From: SFLA01 sp045595785
GTDB lineage: Bacteria > Bacillota > Clostridia > Oscillospirales > CAG-382
Direction of reading: 5' to 3'
NCBI GenBank assembly: GCA_045595785.1
Contig: JAZOBE010000005.1
Span: forward strand, 1 to 49,452
Length of the DNA stretch: 49,452 bases
Part shown: one piece after another, positions 15,022 to 23,119 of the stretch
How positions within the stretch are numbered: position 1 is the stretch's first letter
Layout: each line of letters starts with the position of its first letter
Position numbers and translations under genes: made by a program
The notes under the pieces: model-generated
What the model was told of the DNA's origin: nothing
Seen by the model: the letters and a program-made list of their open reading frames with translations, nothing else
Database searches by the model: none

Positions 15022-16938
15022 ATGACAAAACATATATGGACAATATCAGATAACAAGCTTTGCTGGAACGTAGAAAAAGGAGCCATCCATCGTGATGATA
15101 TTGAAATGAGCGGTCTTTTCGCTGATTATATCGTGTATTACGGAGTAAATGAAGACGGAGCGCTGTTACTTTCTCAAAAGTGCTATTTCCCTGTTTTACG
15201 CACAATTCCCAACAATACACACGCAACTTTTTGCTTTAGCATTCCACAGGAAGATCGGCCTATGTTTATTGTTGACGGAAAAGCTGTTATTGAGTATCCT
15301 TGCAAGTTTGTTCTTGATGGCACCTTGAAAGCCATATGCGAAACAAACAAAGGATTTAAGACAGAGCGTTGCTTTTTCCCTGCATCGGATAGCAAATACT
15401 GCATGGAACGAGTAAAGGTGAAAGCCGAAACAGATATTGACATAAGGCTATCCCACCCAGCAGAATACGTACATTCTTACGGTAGAGGAACTAAAGGTGT
15501 TTACATTTGCAGAATCCAGCACAATGCCCCCGAAAGCATATCTCTTAAGGCAGGAGAAGAATTAACTTTTGACATCGGCTATTCCGCTCATATCGCAAAC
15601 GAAAACGCCGCCCTTCCCAATGGGAACGAAGAACACAAAAAACGTTTACAGCGCATCACAGAGCTTTGTGATAACGCTTTGGTTTTGAAAACCGGTAACG
15701 CTGAGCTCGATGTTATGACACGTTTCGCAAAGCTCCGTGCCGGAGAGAGCATATTCCAGACCATTACAGGAAAATACCACTCACCGGGCGGACATGCATA
15801 TTATGCCGCAACCTGGTGCAACGATGAGATAGAGTACGCAGGTCCGCATTTTGCGATGACGGGTGACGTTACTGCGATTGAAGCTTCTATAAATGCTTAC
15901 AAAGGATATATGCCCTTTATGTCGGAAACATATCACCGACTTCCCTCCTCTATTATTGCTGAAGGTCTTGATATTTGGGAGGGCGCGGGAGACAGAGGCG
16001 ATGCAGCAATGTATCTATACGGTGCCTCTTTGTTTTGTTTGTATCTCGGTGATAAAGCAATCGCATCAGAGCTTTACCCTGCTATTAAGTGGTGCGCCGA
16101 ATATTGCGAAAAAAACAAACTGGCGGAAGGCGTTATCCGTTCTGATGCTGATGAGCTTGAAGGACGTTTCCCCACCGATGGAAAGGCAAATCTATCAACC
16201 TCTTCGCTTTGCTACGGCGGTCTCGTGGTCGCCGCGAAACTGGCGAGTGCATTGGGAGACGACGAAACAGCTTCCGTTTACAACAAACGGGCAATTGAAC
16301 TTGAAAATGCCATTGAAAGCTATTTTGGTGCCAAGCTGCACGGATTTAATACTTACCGATATTCAAAGGGCTTTGATACTCTGCGTGCTTGGATTTGCTT
16401 GCCGCTTTGTATGGGAATCAACAGACGTGCATCAGATACAATTGACGCTATGCTCTCACAATTTCTGTGGACAGAGGAAGGAATGCTTACCTGCGAAAAA
16501 AGCGCAGAAAATACATCTGATACGATATGGGACAGGTCCACTCTTTACGGTATAAAATGCGCGTTTCTGGCAGGCGCAGGCAATAGAATAACCACGCCGC
16601 TCCTTAAATACTGCCGTAAGCGTCTGGTTTGCGATCGCGTTCCATACGCGGTAGAAGCTTATCCCGAGGGAGACAAACGCCATCTTTCCGCCGAAAGCGC
16701 GCTGTTTGTACGCGTAGTTACAGAAGGATTGTTCGGCATTATGCCGGAAAGCCTTGATTCTTTTTCATTCGTGCCCTTTATTCCTGATGGAATGAATGAA
16801 ATATCTCTTTCAAAGATTCATATTTGCGGCGGATGCTATGATATAAAAGTGAACAAGGATACATACTCTGTAGCCTGCGATGGAAACGTGATTTCGTCTG
16901 GGAATGCGGAAAACAAGCGGATAATGGTAAACAAATAA
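15022..16938 (+). CDS. Six-hairpin (alpha/alpha)6 glycosidase-like protein
   Basis: A 638-residue protein without a signal peptide, so probably intracellular. An N-terminal beta-rich domain (residues about 1-215) precedes an all-helical region typical of six-hairpin glycosidases. Relevant segments are YYAATWCNDEIEYAGPHFAM near residue 265, EGLDIWEGAGDRGDAAMYLY near 315, and the late segment TIWDRSTLYGIKCA. Acidic residues in WCNDEIE and WEGAGDRGD are candidates for catalysis. I cannot assign a GH family; the GH15/63/78-like clans are possible. ATG 15022 is chosen because AAAGGGA precedes it and it follows the promoter at the right distance; an in-frame start at 14977 would lie in the promoter. 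First gene of an operon with a small membrane protein and a MutS-like ATPase. Confidence 0.75.
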   Translation: MTKHIWTISDNKLCWNVEKGAIHRDDIEMSGLFADYIVYYGVNEDGALLLSQKCYFPVLRTIPNNTHATFCFSIPQEDRPMFIVDGKAVIEYPCKFVLDGTLKAICETNKGFKTERCFFPASDSKYCMERVKVKAETDIDIRLSHPAEYVHSYGRGTKGVYICRIQHNAPESISLKAGEELTFDIGYSAHIANENAALPNGNEEHKKRLQRITELCDNALVLKTGNAELDVMTRFAKLRAGESIFQTITGKYHSPGGHAYYAATWCNDEIEYAGPHFAMTGDVTAIEASINAYKGYMPFMSETYHRLPSSIIAEGLDIWEGAGDRGDAAMYLYGASLFCLYLGDKAIASELYPAIKWCAEYCEKNKLAEGVIRSDADELEGRFPTDGKANLSTSSLCYGGLVVAAKLASALGDDETASVYNKRAIELENAIESYFGAKLHGFNTYRYSKGFDTLRAWICLPLCMGINRRASDTIDAMLSQFLWTEEGMLTCEKSAENTSDTIWDRSTLYGIKCAFLAGAGNRITTPLLKYCRKRLVCDRVPYAVEAYPEGDKRHLSAESALFVRVVTEGLFGIMPESLDSFSFVPFIPDGMNEISLSKIHICGGCYDIKVNKDTYSVACDGNVISSGNAENKRIMVNK

Positions 16939-16961
16939 AACCCACGAGAAAGGAGCAAGTA

Positions 16962-17279
16962 ATGCACAGAATGGCAAATGCGGCAGCGCATATACTCAAT
17001 ACAAGCGATGAAAAACATTATATAATTGCGCCTACAAAAAAGCTTTTAAGAATTGCTACCATTTTGTTTGTTGTTGCAGTGGTTTTGCTTACACTTTCAA
17101 GCGGATTTGCATTAATCATTACCATTCCTTTTTTGGTAATATAAGGATATTTTTATTATTTCTTTTGTAAGATATGGCGTTCCTACCGTTACTCAACAGC
17201 GTGGCTGATCATACTCCCCGCTCTTGCGGTCTTCGTTTCCATTGGAATGAAAATGCTGTTGTATTATTTAATACCTTAG
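16962..17279 (+). pseudogene. Small membrane protein gene interrupted by an in-frame TAA
   Basis: AAAGGAG precedes the ATG at 16962. The first 60 codons end with a hydrophobic helix (LLRIATILFVVAVVLLTL) and are cut by TAA at 17142-17144. Reading on in the same frame gives 44 further codons with no shift. They include a basic aromatic stretch (CKIWRSYRYS) and a second hydrophobic segment (TAWLIILPALAVFVSI), and they stop at TAG 17277-17279, 9 nt before the next gene. The simplest reading is a roughly 105-residue, multi-helix membrane protein inactivated by one nonsense change. A sequencing error, or a truncated but functional 60-residue product, remain possible. No family recognised. Confidence 0.6.
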
Positions 17280-17288
17280 GAGGAAAAA

Positions 17289-18854
17289 ATGAAAAGCATC
17301 ATTTGGGCAGAAACTGACACACGGAAATCTTTCAATGATTTTTCCTTTATCACAAGATTGGATATTAACACCCTGATAAATATTAACCACGGCAGAAAGT
17401 TCGGAGAGCCCGAAAGAGACCTGTGCGAATTTTTTACTGTTGACAGAAACACAATAGAACAAAGGCAGGAATTGTTCGCTGAACTTTTGGCGAAACCTGC
17501 ACTTTATGAAAGACTTTCAAAGAGTTTTTTGGTATTAGAAGATTTTTTTGAAATACAAAAAGAAAAAGAAACTGCGCTTTCCAACGAAAAACTACTGTAC
17601 AGTATTAAAGAGCTTGAAACAAGAGTTGAATATCTTAAAGAGATTAAAAGCATTTTTGCCGAATACGAAGTAAAAAGCCGTGCACTTTTGGTACTGTGGG
17701 AAAAGATAAAGCCTATCTGCACCACACAAGAATTCGATACCCTTTGCGAAGAGGTAGATAAACAAATACATACCATTACCGAAATAAAGAGCATTACTGT
17801 GGGAATTAATTTAAATGCTCAAATGAAACCCGTTGAGGCAGGTCTTATCTCCGTACACGAAGAAAGCTATGTTTCCGGCGAATTCATGGACAAATTGATG
17901 CGTCTTAATTTCAAAAACAGCGAATTTGTCTGCGCGGCGCCGCTTGTACCCCTTGACAAAAACCTGACAGCCGAAGAAGCAAGTTCGTTGCGCGCTTCGG
18001 CAAACTCCGCTTTAAACAAGGTGTTTGCATCGGGTTTGAAATCTTGGGCAGGAGTTGTAAAAAAGTACGCGGTAAACAATCTTAACGTATTATCTTATTC
18101 CATACACGAATGGAGATTTGTTGTTGCGTGTATGAAAACGCTTACGGAGCTAAATAAAAAGGGTTTGTCTCTGTGCAAGCCTCGCTTTGCCGAAAGCGAT
18201 GAGATTGATGGACTTTATCACCCCATACTTGCTTTGAATACCGAAAAAGACAAGGATGTGATCAAAAACGAACTTACCTTTGACGATAACGGCAGCATAT
18301 ACATTTTGACAGGTCCCAACCAAGGCGGAAAATCCATTTATACTCAGTCTGTGGGAATTTTATACACAATGCTCCATTTAGGCTTACCTCTTCCCGCCAA
18401 AAGAGCGGATATTAAAGCTGTAGATGCGATACTGGTTCATTTTATAGACATTAAAGACCGTTCCTATGTGCACGGAAGATTATCCGACGAATGCGAGAAA
18501 ATACAGTTAATTAACAAAAACATTACCCAAAACAGCTTGTTTTTGTTTGACGAAGCGCTTTCCAGCACCAATTCCACCGAAGCTGTGGTTATTGCTACCG
18601 AAATTATCACTGCGTATTCAGATATAGGCGCAAGAGGACTTTGGACCACTCACTTCCACGAGCTATGCGGTTTGGAAAACTCATACACAAGCGGAAAAAC
18701 AAAAATAGTTAACATTTGTGCGCGCATTGATGAAAATTCACATAAACGTGTATTCAAGATAATTCGCGGACACTACGGACAAAGTTATGCAATGGATATT
18801 GCAAAAGCGTATAACCTTACAAAGGACGAAATATTAAGAAATACGAAAGAATAA
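17289..18854 (+). CDS. MutS-related ATPase without mismatch-recognition domain
   Basis: A 521-residue protein. Residues about 30-310 resemble the MutS core/lever helices (DRNTIEQRQELFAELL near residue 55 is the domain III hallmark). Residues about 335-520 are the MutS ATPase: Walker A TGPNQGGKSIYTQ, Walker B with LFLFDEALSSTNSTEA, and the switch WTTHFHEL. The N-terminal mismatch-binding domain with its Phe-x-Glu motif and the connector are absent, as in MutS-like groups outside mismatch repair (MutS2 and short MutS homologues). It lacks the Smr nuclease tail of MutS2. GGAGG precedes the ATG. It shares an operon with a glycosidase, so its role is unclear. Confidence 0.82.
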   Translation: MKSIIWAETDTRKSFNDFSFITRLDINTLININHGRKFGEPERDLCEFFTVDRNTIEQRQELFAELLAKPALYERLSKSFLVLEDFFEIQKEKETALSNEKLLYSIKELETRVEYLKEIKSIFAEYEVKSRALLVLWEKIKPICTTQEFDTLCEEVDKQIHTITEIKSITVGINLNAQMKPVEAGLISVHEESYVSGEFMDKLMRLNFKNSEFVCAAPLVPLDKNLTAEEASSLRASANSALNKVFASGLKSWAGVVKKYAVNNLNVLSYSIHEWRFVVACMKTLTELNKKGLSLCKPRFAESDEIDGLYHPILALNTEKDKDVIKNELTFDDNGSIYILTGPNQGGKSIYTQSVGILYTMLHLGLPLPAKRADIKAVDAILVHFIDIKDRSYVHGRLSDECEKIQLINKNITQNSLFLFDEALSSTNSTEAVVIATEIITAYSDIGARGLWTTHFHELCGLENSYTSGKTKIVNICARIDENSHKRVFKIIRGHYGQSYAMDIAKAYNLTKDEILRNTKE

Positions 18855-18861
18855 ACAACAC

Positions 18862-18901
18862 AAAAAGCTTTTTGCGAAATTTTGTCGCAAAAAGCTTTTT
18901 T
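18862..18901. terminator. Bidirectional terminator between the MutS-like and ATPase genes
   Basis: Perfect 16-bp stem (18862-18877 with 18885-18900) with a 7-nt loop and T tracts on both strands; it serves two convergent genes. Confidence 0.9.
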
Positions 18902-19781
18902 AGAAAAAACGAGTATTGTTCTTGAAGAAATCGTGGTAGATGCGCACATTTTCGATATCTGTCCATTTTTTAACTGTTACGGGACGGGAATCGAGGTCGT
19001 ATATTTTTGCTCCTTTCATTGCAAGCAGAAAGGGCGAATGGGTGGAGATAATAAACTGACAGCCGTAAAACCGTGCAGAATCCTCCAAAAAGTTTACAAG
19101 TTGAAGCTGAAGTTTTGCGGAAAGGCTGTTTTCAGGCTCGTCCAGCAGATAAAGGGCGTTTTCCTCTATCTTTTGCGTAAAGTAAACAAAAGCACTTTCG
19201 CCGTTGGACTTCCCTTCCAGTTCCTTTGGCAAGCGTCTGGAAACGTATGCGGATTTCGTGGAACGCTTTGCTTCCAAGCACCGTTTGAACTCATCGTGCT
19301 CGGCGAGAGATGTAAAACGCGGCATAGGTGTTTCGTTTGTTTGGTAATGCTCATTGAGCAATTCCTCGCGTCTTCTGTCTATCCCTTCGTTCACGGCACG
19401 AACGTCCAAAAGAAAATCGAAAACGTCATCACTGGTTATTTTTTTACTCCCTTGAGGCACGCGTTTAATACCCGGTGCGAGTGTATACGAGCACATATCC
19501 ACATACGAGCACATATAAGGTGTATCATTAAACAACGCAGAACAGTTGATATCCAACTTTTCGGAAATCACGTTTAGTAACGTGGATTTACCCGATCCGT
19601 TGCCGCCGCAAAATATTGTTATTGGCTCAAAGGAAATGTGCTGAAACTCTTTATTCGGAAACAACTTAAAGGGATACACGTTATTGTCGGAATAGCACTG
19701 CATCTCAAGTTGGTATGGAAACGAAAGCAAGTATCCGTCCTCGTCTCTGCGAGTCGGCAAATAAAAGTCTTTTAGATACAC
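18900..19781 (-). CDS. AAA/ABC-type ATPase (predicted ATPase, COG3910-like)
   Basis: A 293-residue soluble ATPase. Walker A is FCGGNGSGKSTLLN near residue 50, the ABC signature-like segment KSNGESAFVYF near 190, Walker B YLLDEPENSLS near 205 and the H-loop STHSPFLL near 240. This order fits stand-alone ABC-type predicted ATPases related to the AAA_21/AAA_23 groups. The start GTG 19781 has GGAGAGG 8 nt upstream. A GTG at 19811, immediately after the upstream stop, would add 10 residues. It lies right behind the double flavodoxin gene, so it is probably co-transcribed. Residues about 90-100 contain a small tandem duplication (MCSYVDMCSY). Function unknown. Confidence 0.78.
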   Translation of the reverse strand: MYLKDFYLPTRRDEDGYLLSFPYQLEMQCYSDNNVYPFKLFPNKEFQHISFEPITIFCGGNGSGKSTLLNVISEKLDINCSALFNDTPYMCSYVDMCSYTLAPGIKRVPQGSKKITSDDVFDFLLDVRAVNEGIDRRREELLNEHYQTNETPMPRFTSLAEHDEFKRCLEAKRSTKSAYVSRRLPKELEGKSNGESAFVYFTQKIEENALYLLDEPENSLSAKLQLQLVNFLEDSARFYGCQFIISTHSPFLLAMKGAKIYDLDSRPVTVKKWTDIENVRIYHDFFKNNTRFF

Positions 19782-19811
19782 CGTTAACACCTCTCCTTTT
19801 TTAGAATACAC

Positions 19812-21155
19812 CTATGTCTTTATGTTTTTCAAAACCTTGTTATAGGGCATTAACATCCCCTCGTTCATTTTATTACCCATTTTTGCCTTTATTTTGGGAG
19901 AGGAGAGCAATGTTCCCACTAAATACATTTTAAGCATGGTTCCGCGCTTTTTTTGCGGAAAATCATACTGCCCATGCTTTTTATAAAATTTATGGTCAGC
20001 GCGCATCATACCTTGCATAAGCCAGATTAGATCACGGAATATCTTCATACCTCCGATACCATAAAAATTCTGAGGCGGTACGTACGAGTTGTTCAGCGCA
20101 TATTCCAAAGAAGCTGCCAATTGATCTATCTCTTTATCGGGATCAAACTCATCGGTAGCTACACCTGCAAGAAAATTACTTCCCACTTGAGCACGCGCTT
20201 CAACTATAGTACGAAGATTATGCTCCTTTGAATACTCGCCGCTTATAAGATATCCCATAGGCATTCCCATAGTAACGGTGCGGTGACCGTTACAAAACTG
20301 TCTGTCATCATACAGCTTGAACGAGGCGCCCATAGAATGATCTTTTACAGTAAAGGCAATAATCATAGCCTGCGCTGTCTGCAGATCGTTACGCAAAAAA
20401 TCGTCAAAGCCATCCTTATATATACATTTTCCGGAGACGGCACAATTAAAGCAGCCGAGGCATCCGCCCTTGAAGGGATATTCTCTTATATTTACAACTC
20501 TGGTTTTTCTGGGCATAACAGCGGAAAAGCGATCTATCATAGCCTTAAGCTGTATGTCGTCCGGTTCCATGTTGGTAACGACAACAATGTCCCCGCCCTT
20601 GTTGATATTTTCAGTTTTTGGCACAGAAACAGCTTTGCCGGAAAAAGGTGCTTTTTCACATAAAGCCAATTCATAAAGTCCGTTTTCAACGGAATACAGA
20701 ACAAAATCAAAAAAGTCCGTCGCTTGTTTTTGACCTTTCTTAGTCAAAAGATCATCCATATCGGCAGAAAGACCACGTATGTATTTCAGCCCCATATCAA
20801 GACAGTTTTCTCTTACATATTCGTGGGCAGTTATATCGTAAAAATGCTTGGATGTCGAAAGCTGTGTAGCAAACTTTCCTTCCAAAGGAATGCCGCTTTC
20901 CTTTAATAACTCGATAAATCTATGAAGCTGATAAGGAGCGATAAAGGTATATACAGGATACGAAAACAACAAAATATCAGCTTTTTCAATATTTTTTTGT
21001 ACAGCAAAAAAATCTTTTTCCAACGCCTTTATTCGTTGACCGGCATGCAAAACTTCAAAGCTATGCATAGGATACAACAGTTTAAGATAATTGACGGTTT
21101 GTAGCGTAATACTGTTTTCTCCCTTGGGGCTTCCGTTTAAAACAAGAACATTCAT
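19812..21155 (-). CDS. Double flavodoxin-like NAD(P)H-dependent oxidoreductase
   Basis: A 447-residue protein with two flavodoxin-fold halves. The first (residues 1 to about 180) starts MNVLVLNGSPKGENS, the FMN-phosphate loop of NADPH-dependent FMN reductases. The second (about 200-380) starts DIVVVTNMEPDDIQLKAMID and carries a Cys-rich patch, GGCLGCFNCAVSGKCIYKD, as in iron-sulfur flavoproteins and multimeric flavodoxin WrbA-like proteins. About 65 further residues end the protein. The start ATG 21155 has AAGGAA upstream; in-frame codons up to 21245 run back into the promoter. The fused arrangement suggests an internal dimer, and only the first half keeps the classic FMN loop. Confidence 0.78.
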   Translation of the reverse strand: MNVLVLNGSPKGENSITLQTVNYLKLLYPMHSFEVLHAGQRIKALEKDFFAVQKNIEKADILLFSYPVYTFIAPYQLHRFIELLKESGIPLEGKFATQLSTSKHFYDITAHEYVRENCLDMGLKYIRGLSADMDDLLTKKGQKQATDFFDFVLYSVENGLYELALCEKAPFSGKAVSVPKTENINKGGDIVVVTNMEPDDIQLKAMIDRFSAVMPRKTRVVNIREYPFKGGCLGCFNCAVSGKCIYKDGFDDFLRNDLQTAQAMIIAFTVKDHSMGASFKLYDDRQFCNGHRTVTMGMPMGYLISGEYSKEHNLRTIVEARAQVGSNFLAGVATDEFDPDKEIDQLAASLEYALNNSYVPPQNFYGIGGMKIFRDLIWLMQGMMRADHKFYKKHGQYDFPQKKRGTMLKMYLVGTLLSSPKIKAKMGNKMNEGMLMPYNKVLKNIKT

Positions 21156-21206
21156 ATGATTATATTCCTTTTCACCATTTGACCAATTTGCTGCTTCATT
21201 TTGTAA

Positions 21207-21235
21207 AGTATAACACACTTTCTTGATAAAAGCAA
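21207..21235 (-). promoter_or_regulatory. Promoter of the flavodoxin/ATPase unit
   Basis: TTGCTT, 17 nt, TATACT on the minus strand. A direct repeat CAACCGTAAA (21233-21242 and 21243-21252) borders the -35 box. Confidence 0.6.
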
Positions 21236-21261
21236 CCGTAAACAACCGTAAAGATATTTTT

Positions 21262-21302
21262 ACGTTTATTGACGTTTTCTGTTGACAAACGTCAATAAAC
21301 GT
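21262..21302. promoter_or_regulatory. Large palindromic operator over the deoR-family promoter
   Basis: Perfect 16-bp arms, 21262-21277 and 21287-21302, with a 9-nt centre. The right arm fills almost the whole spacer of the promoter at 21282-21310, so a bound dimer or tetramer would block RNA polymerase. Autoregulation by the DeoR-type protein downstream is likely. Confidence 0.75.
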
Positions 21303-21310
21303 GATATATT
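21282..21310 (+). promoter_or_regulatory. Promoter of the DeoR-family regulator
   Basis: TTGACA, 17 nt, TATATT. The leader that follows also has a near-perfect 20-bp palindrome, GCTACAGGTCGACATGTAGC (21324-21343). Confidence 0.75.
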
Positions 21311-21375
21311 ATTAATGCGGCACGCTACAGGTCGACATGTAGCAGCTGCTATATCAAGCAAAGGAGTAATTAAAA

Positions 21376-22152
21376 ATGTTCATCGAAGAACGTCATCAAG
21401 CAATTCTTGACATGCTCGCAGACAAAGGCAGTATCACTACAACGGAAATTCAGACTTTATTTAATGTGGGCTATGGATCTGCACAAAGAGATCTTCGTTT
21501 ACTTGAAGAACAAGGCTTGCTGAAGCGCACACACGGCGGTGCTATTCCCATTCGTCAGGTTGCCGCCGGTAAACCTAAGAATATAACCTGTAAAGACATT
21601 GCAGAAGAAAAAGAAAACTACGTAGCTATTGCCAAAAAGGCGATATCAATGATACAAAACAACGATGTAATATTTATCACATCCGCCACTGTAGGGTACT
21701 TTATGGCGAGAGGCATTCCTGATAATATTAAAGCACGGGTTGTTACCAATTCTATCATCATTGCAGAAGAATTGAGAAAGAAGCAAAATGTAAACATTAT
21801 TATGCTCGGCGGAGAGATGGACAGTAAAGGCAACTGCTATGATGCCTTTGCAATAGAAATGATCAAAAAGCTGCGTTTTGACAAATGCTTTATCACGGCA
21901 GCAGCAATTTCGGCAGACTTTGGTCTATCCATTCAAAAGTCGCAGGCAATCAGTTTTTGGAATGCAGTAATCGACAGTTCAAAGCAGGCAATAGGTCTAT
22001 TCCCTACCGAAAAAATCGGCTTCGAATCGATCGTAAGTATTTGCCCCGCAGAAAGACTCGATGCGCTTATCACTGACTGGAACGCCTTGGAAGATGATCT
22101 TATAAAGTTTGACAAAAAAGGAATTAAAATAGTAATAACCGAAAAAGAGTAA
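21376..22152 (+). CDS. DeoR-family transcriptional regulator
   Basis: A 258-residue regulator. The N-terminal DeoR-type winged helix (residues 1-60) is recognisable from ERHQAILDMLADKGSITTTE, the DNA-contact helix GYGSAQRDLRLLEEQGLLKR and THGGAI. Residues about 75-250 form the DeoR sensor domain of the sugar-phosphate-isomerase fold (ITSATVGYFMARGI, VVTNSI, NIIMLGGEMD, KCFITAAAIS). The effector is probably a phosphorylated sugar by family analogy. No sugar-metabolism genes sit beside it; the divergent unit encodes a flavoprotein, so the target set is open. AAAGGAG precedes the ATG. Confidence 0.88.
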   Translation: MFIEERHQAILDMLADKGSITTTEIQTLFNVGYGSAQRDLRLLEEQGLLKRTHGGAIPIRQVAAGKPKNITCKDIAEEKENYVAIAKKAISMIQNNDVIFITSATVGYFMARGIPDNIKARVVTNSIIIAEELRKKQNVNIIMLGGEMDSKGNCYDAFAIEMIKKLRFDKCFITAAAISADFGLSIQKSQAISFWNAVIDSSKQAIGLFPTEKIGFESIVSICPAERLDALITDWNALEDDLIKFDKKGIKIVITEKE

Positions 22153-22157
22153 ATTTT

Positions 22158-22180
22158 ACGCCCTGCAAAAAGCAGGGCGT
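22158..22180. terminator. Hairpin between the deoR-family gene and metA
   Basis: Perfect 9-bp stem ACGCCCTGC/GCAGGGCGT with a 5-nt loop. T tracts are short on both strands, so efficiency is uncertain. Confidence 0.6.
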
Positions 22181-22187
22181 TAATTGT

Positions 22188-23108
22188 TTATTTACTGATC
22201 TGGGTAATATCATAAGGCGTTGTCTGGTATACAAAATAGTTAAGCCAATTGCAGAACAGCAGATTAGCGTGAGCACGCCACGAAACTATGGGAGGCTTTG
22301 TATCGTCATTGCCGGGAAAATAATTCTTGGGGATATCAATAGGCAACCCCGCGTTTTTATCGCGAAGATACTCACGATTAAGAGTATCAGGATCATATTC
22401 GGAATGACCGAAGACAAACAACTGACTACTGCTCTCATTCTTGAGGGCATAAACACCCGCCTCTTGAGATGAAGCAAGAATCCTTAATTCAGGAACTGCC
22501 TCAATGGCTTCTCTGGGAACAGTAGTGTGACGAGAATGGGGCGCCATAAATACATCGTCAAATCCGCGGAATAGTATTGAATTCTTGTACTCAACAATAT
22601 GAGGATATACACCGAACAACTTTTTATCAAGCGGAACCTTATTAATACCGTAGTGATAATAAAGACCTGCCTGCGCACCCCAGCAGATGTGAAGAGTAGA
22701 ATGAACGTTTGTCTTTGTCCACTCCATTATCTCACAAAGCTCTTCCCAATAATCCACTTGCTCAAAGTCAAGCTTTTCAACAGGCGCTCCTGTAATGATC
22801 ATACCGTCAAAGGTGCGGTGCTTAACCTCATCAAAGGTTTTATAGAAGGAAAATAAATGCTCCTCCGCTACATTCTTTGAGGTGTGTGTTTTTGCGTGTA
22901 CTAGCTCCATTTCTATCTGCAGAGGCGTGTTTCCCAAAAGTCGGGAAAACTGAGTTTCCGTCTCGATCTTTGTAGGCATAAGATTAAGCACCAACAGCTT
23001 GAGAGGTCTTATATCCTGAGTCATCGCACGGGTCTCTGTCATTACAAATATATTTTCGTCCGCCAGCGTTTTAACAGCAGGCAGATCGTTAGGTATCTTA
23101 ATAGGCAT
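22188..23108 (-). CDS. metA: Homoserine O-acetyltransferase (MetA type)
   Basis: Acylates homoserine at the entry to methionine synthesis. The 306-residue protein has the MetA layout: IRPLKLLVLNLMPTKIETE near residue 35, ITGAPVEKLDFEQVDYWEEL near 105 and HICWGAQAGLYYHYGI, with catalytic Cys142. Residue 111 is Glu. In this family Glu111 goes with acetyl-CoA and Gly111 with succinyl-CoA, so acetyl is predicted. This agrees with the adjacent acetylhomoserine sulfhydrylase. It starts 11 nt after metY, with AAGGA before the ATG. Confidence 0.94.
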   Translation of the reverse strand: MPIKIPNDLPAVKTLADENIFVMTETRAMTQDIRPLKLLVLNLMPTKIETETQFSRLLGNTPLQIEMELVHAKTHTSKNVAEEHLFSFYKTFDEVKHRTFDGMIITGAPVEKLDFEQVDYWEELCEIMEWTKTNVHSTLHICWGAQAGLYYHYGINKVPLDKKLFGVYPHIVEYKNSILFRGFDDVFMAPHSRHTTVPREAIEAVPELRILASSQEAGVYALKNESSSQLFVFGHSEYDPDTLNREYLRDKNAGLPIDIPKNYFPGNDDTKPPIVSWRAHANLLFCNWLNYFVYQTTPYDITQISK

Positions 23109-23119
23109 ACAACAATTCC

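Noticed and set aside
15893..16555. 220-codon frame inside the glycosidase gene, same strand but another frame
   Set aside because: The glycosidase frame is continuous and has a start, promoter and family motifs; the overlapping frame shows none.
18882..19577. 231-codon plus-strand frame opposite the ATPase gene
   Set aside because: The opposite strand has Walker A, Walker B and H-loop motifs in order; this frame starts inside the terminator and has no recognisable features.
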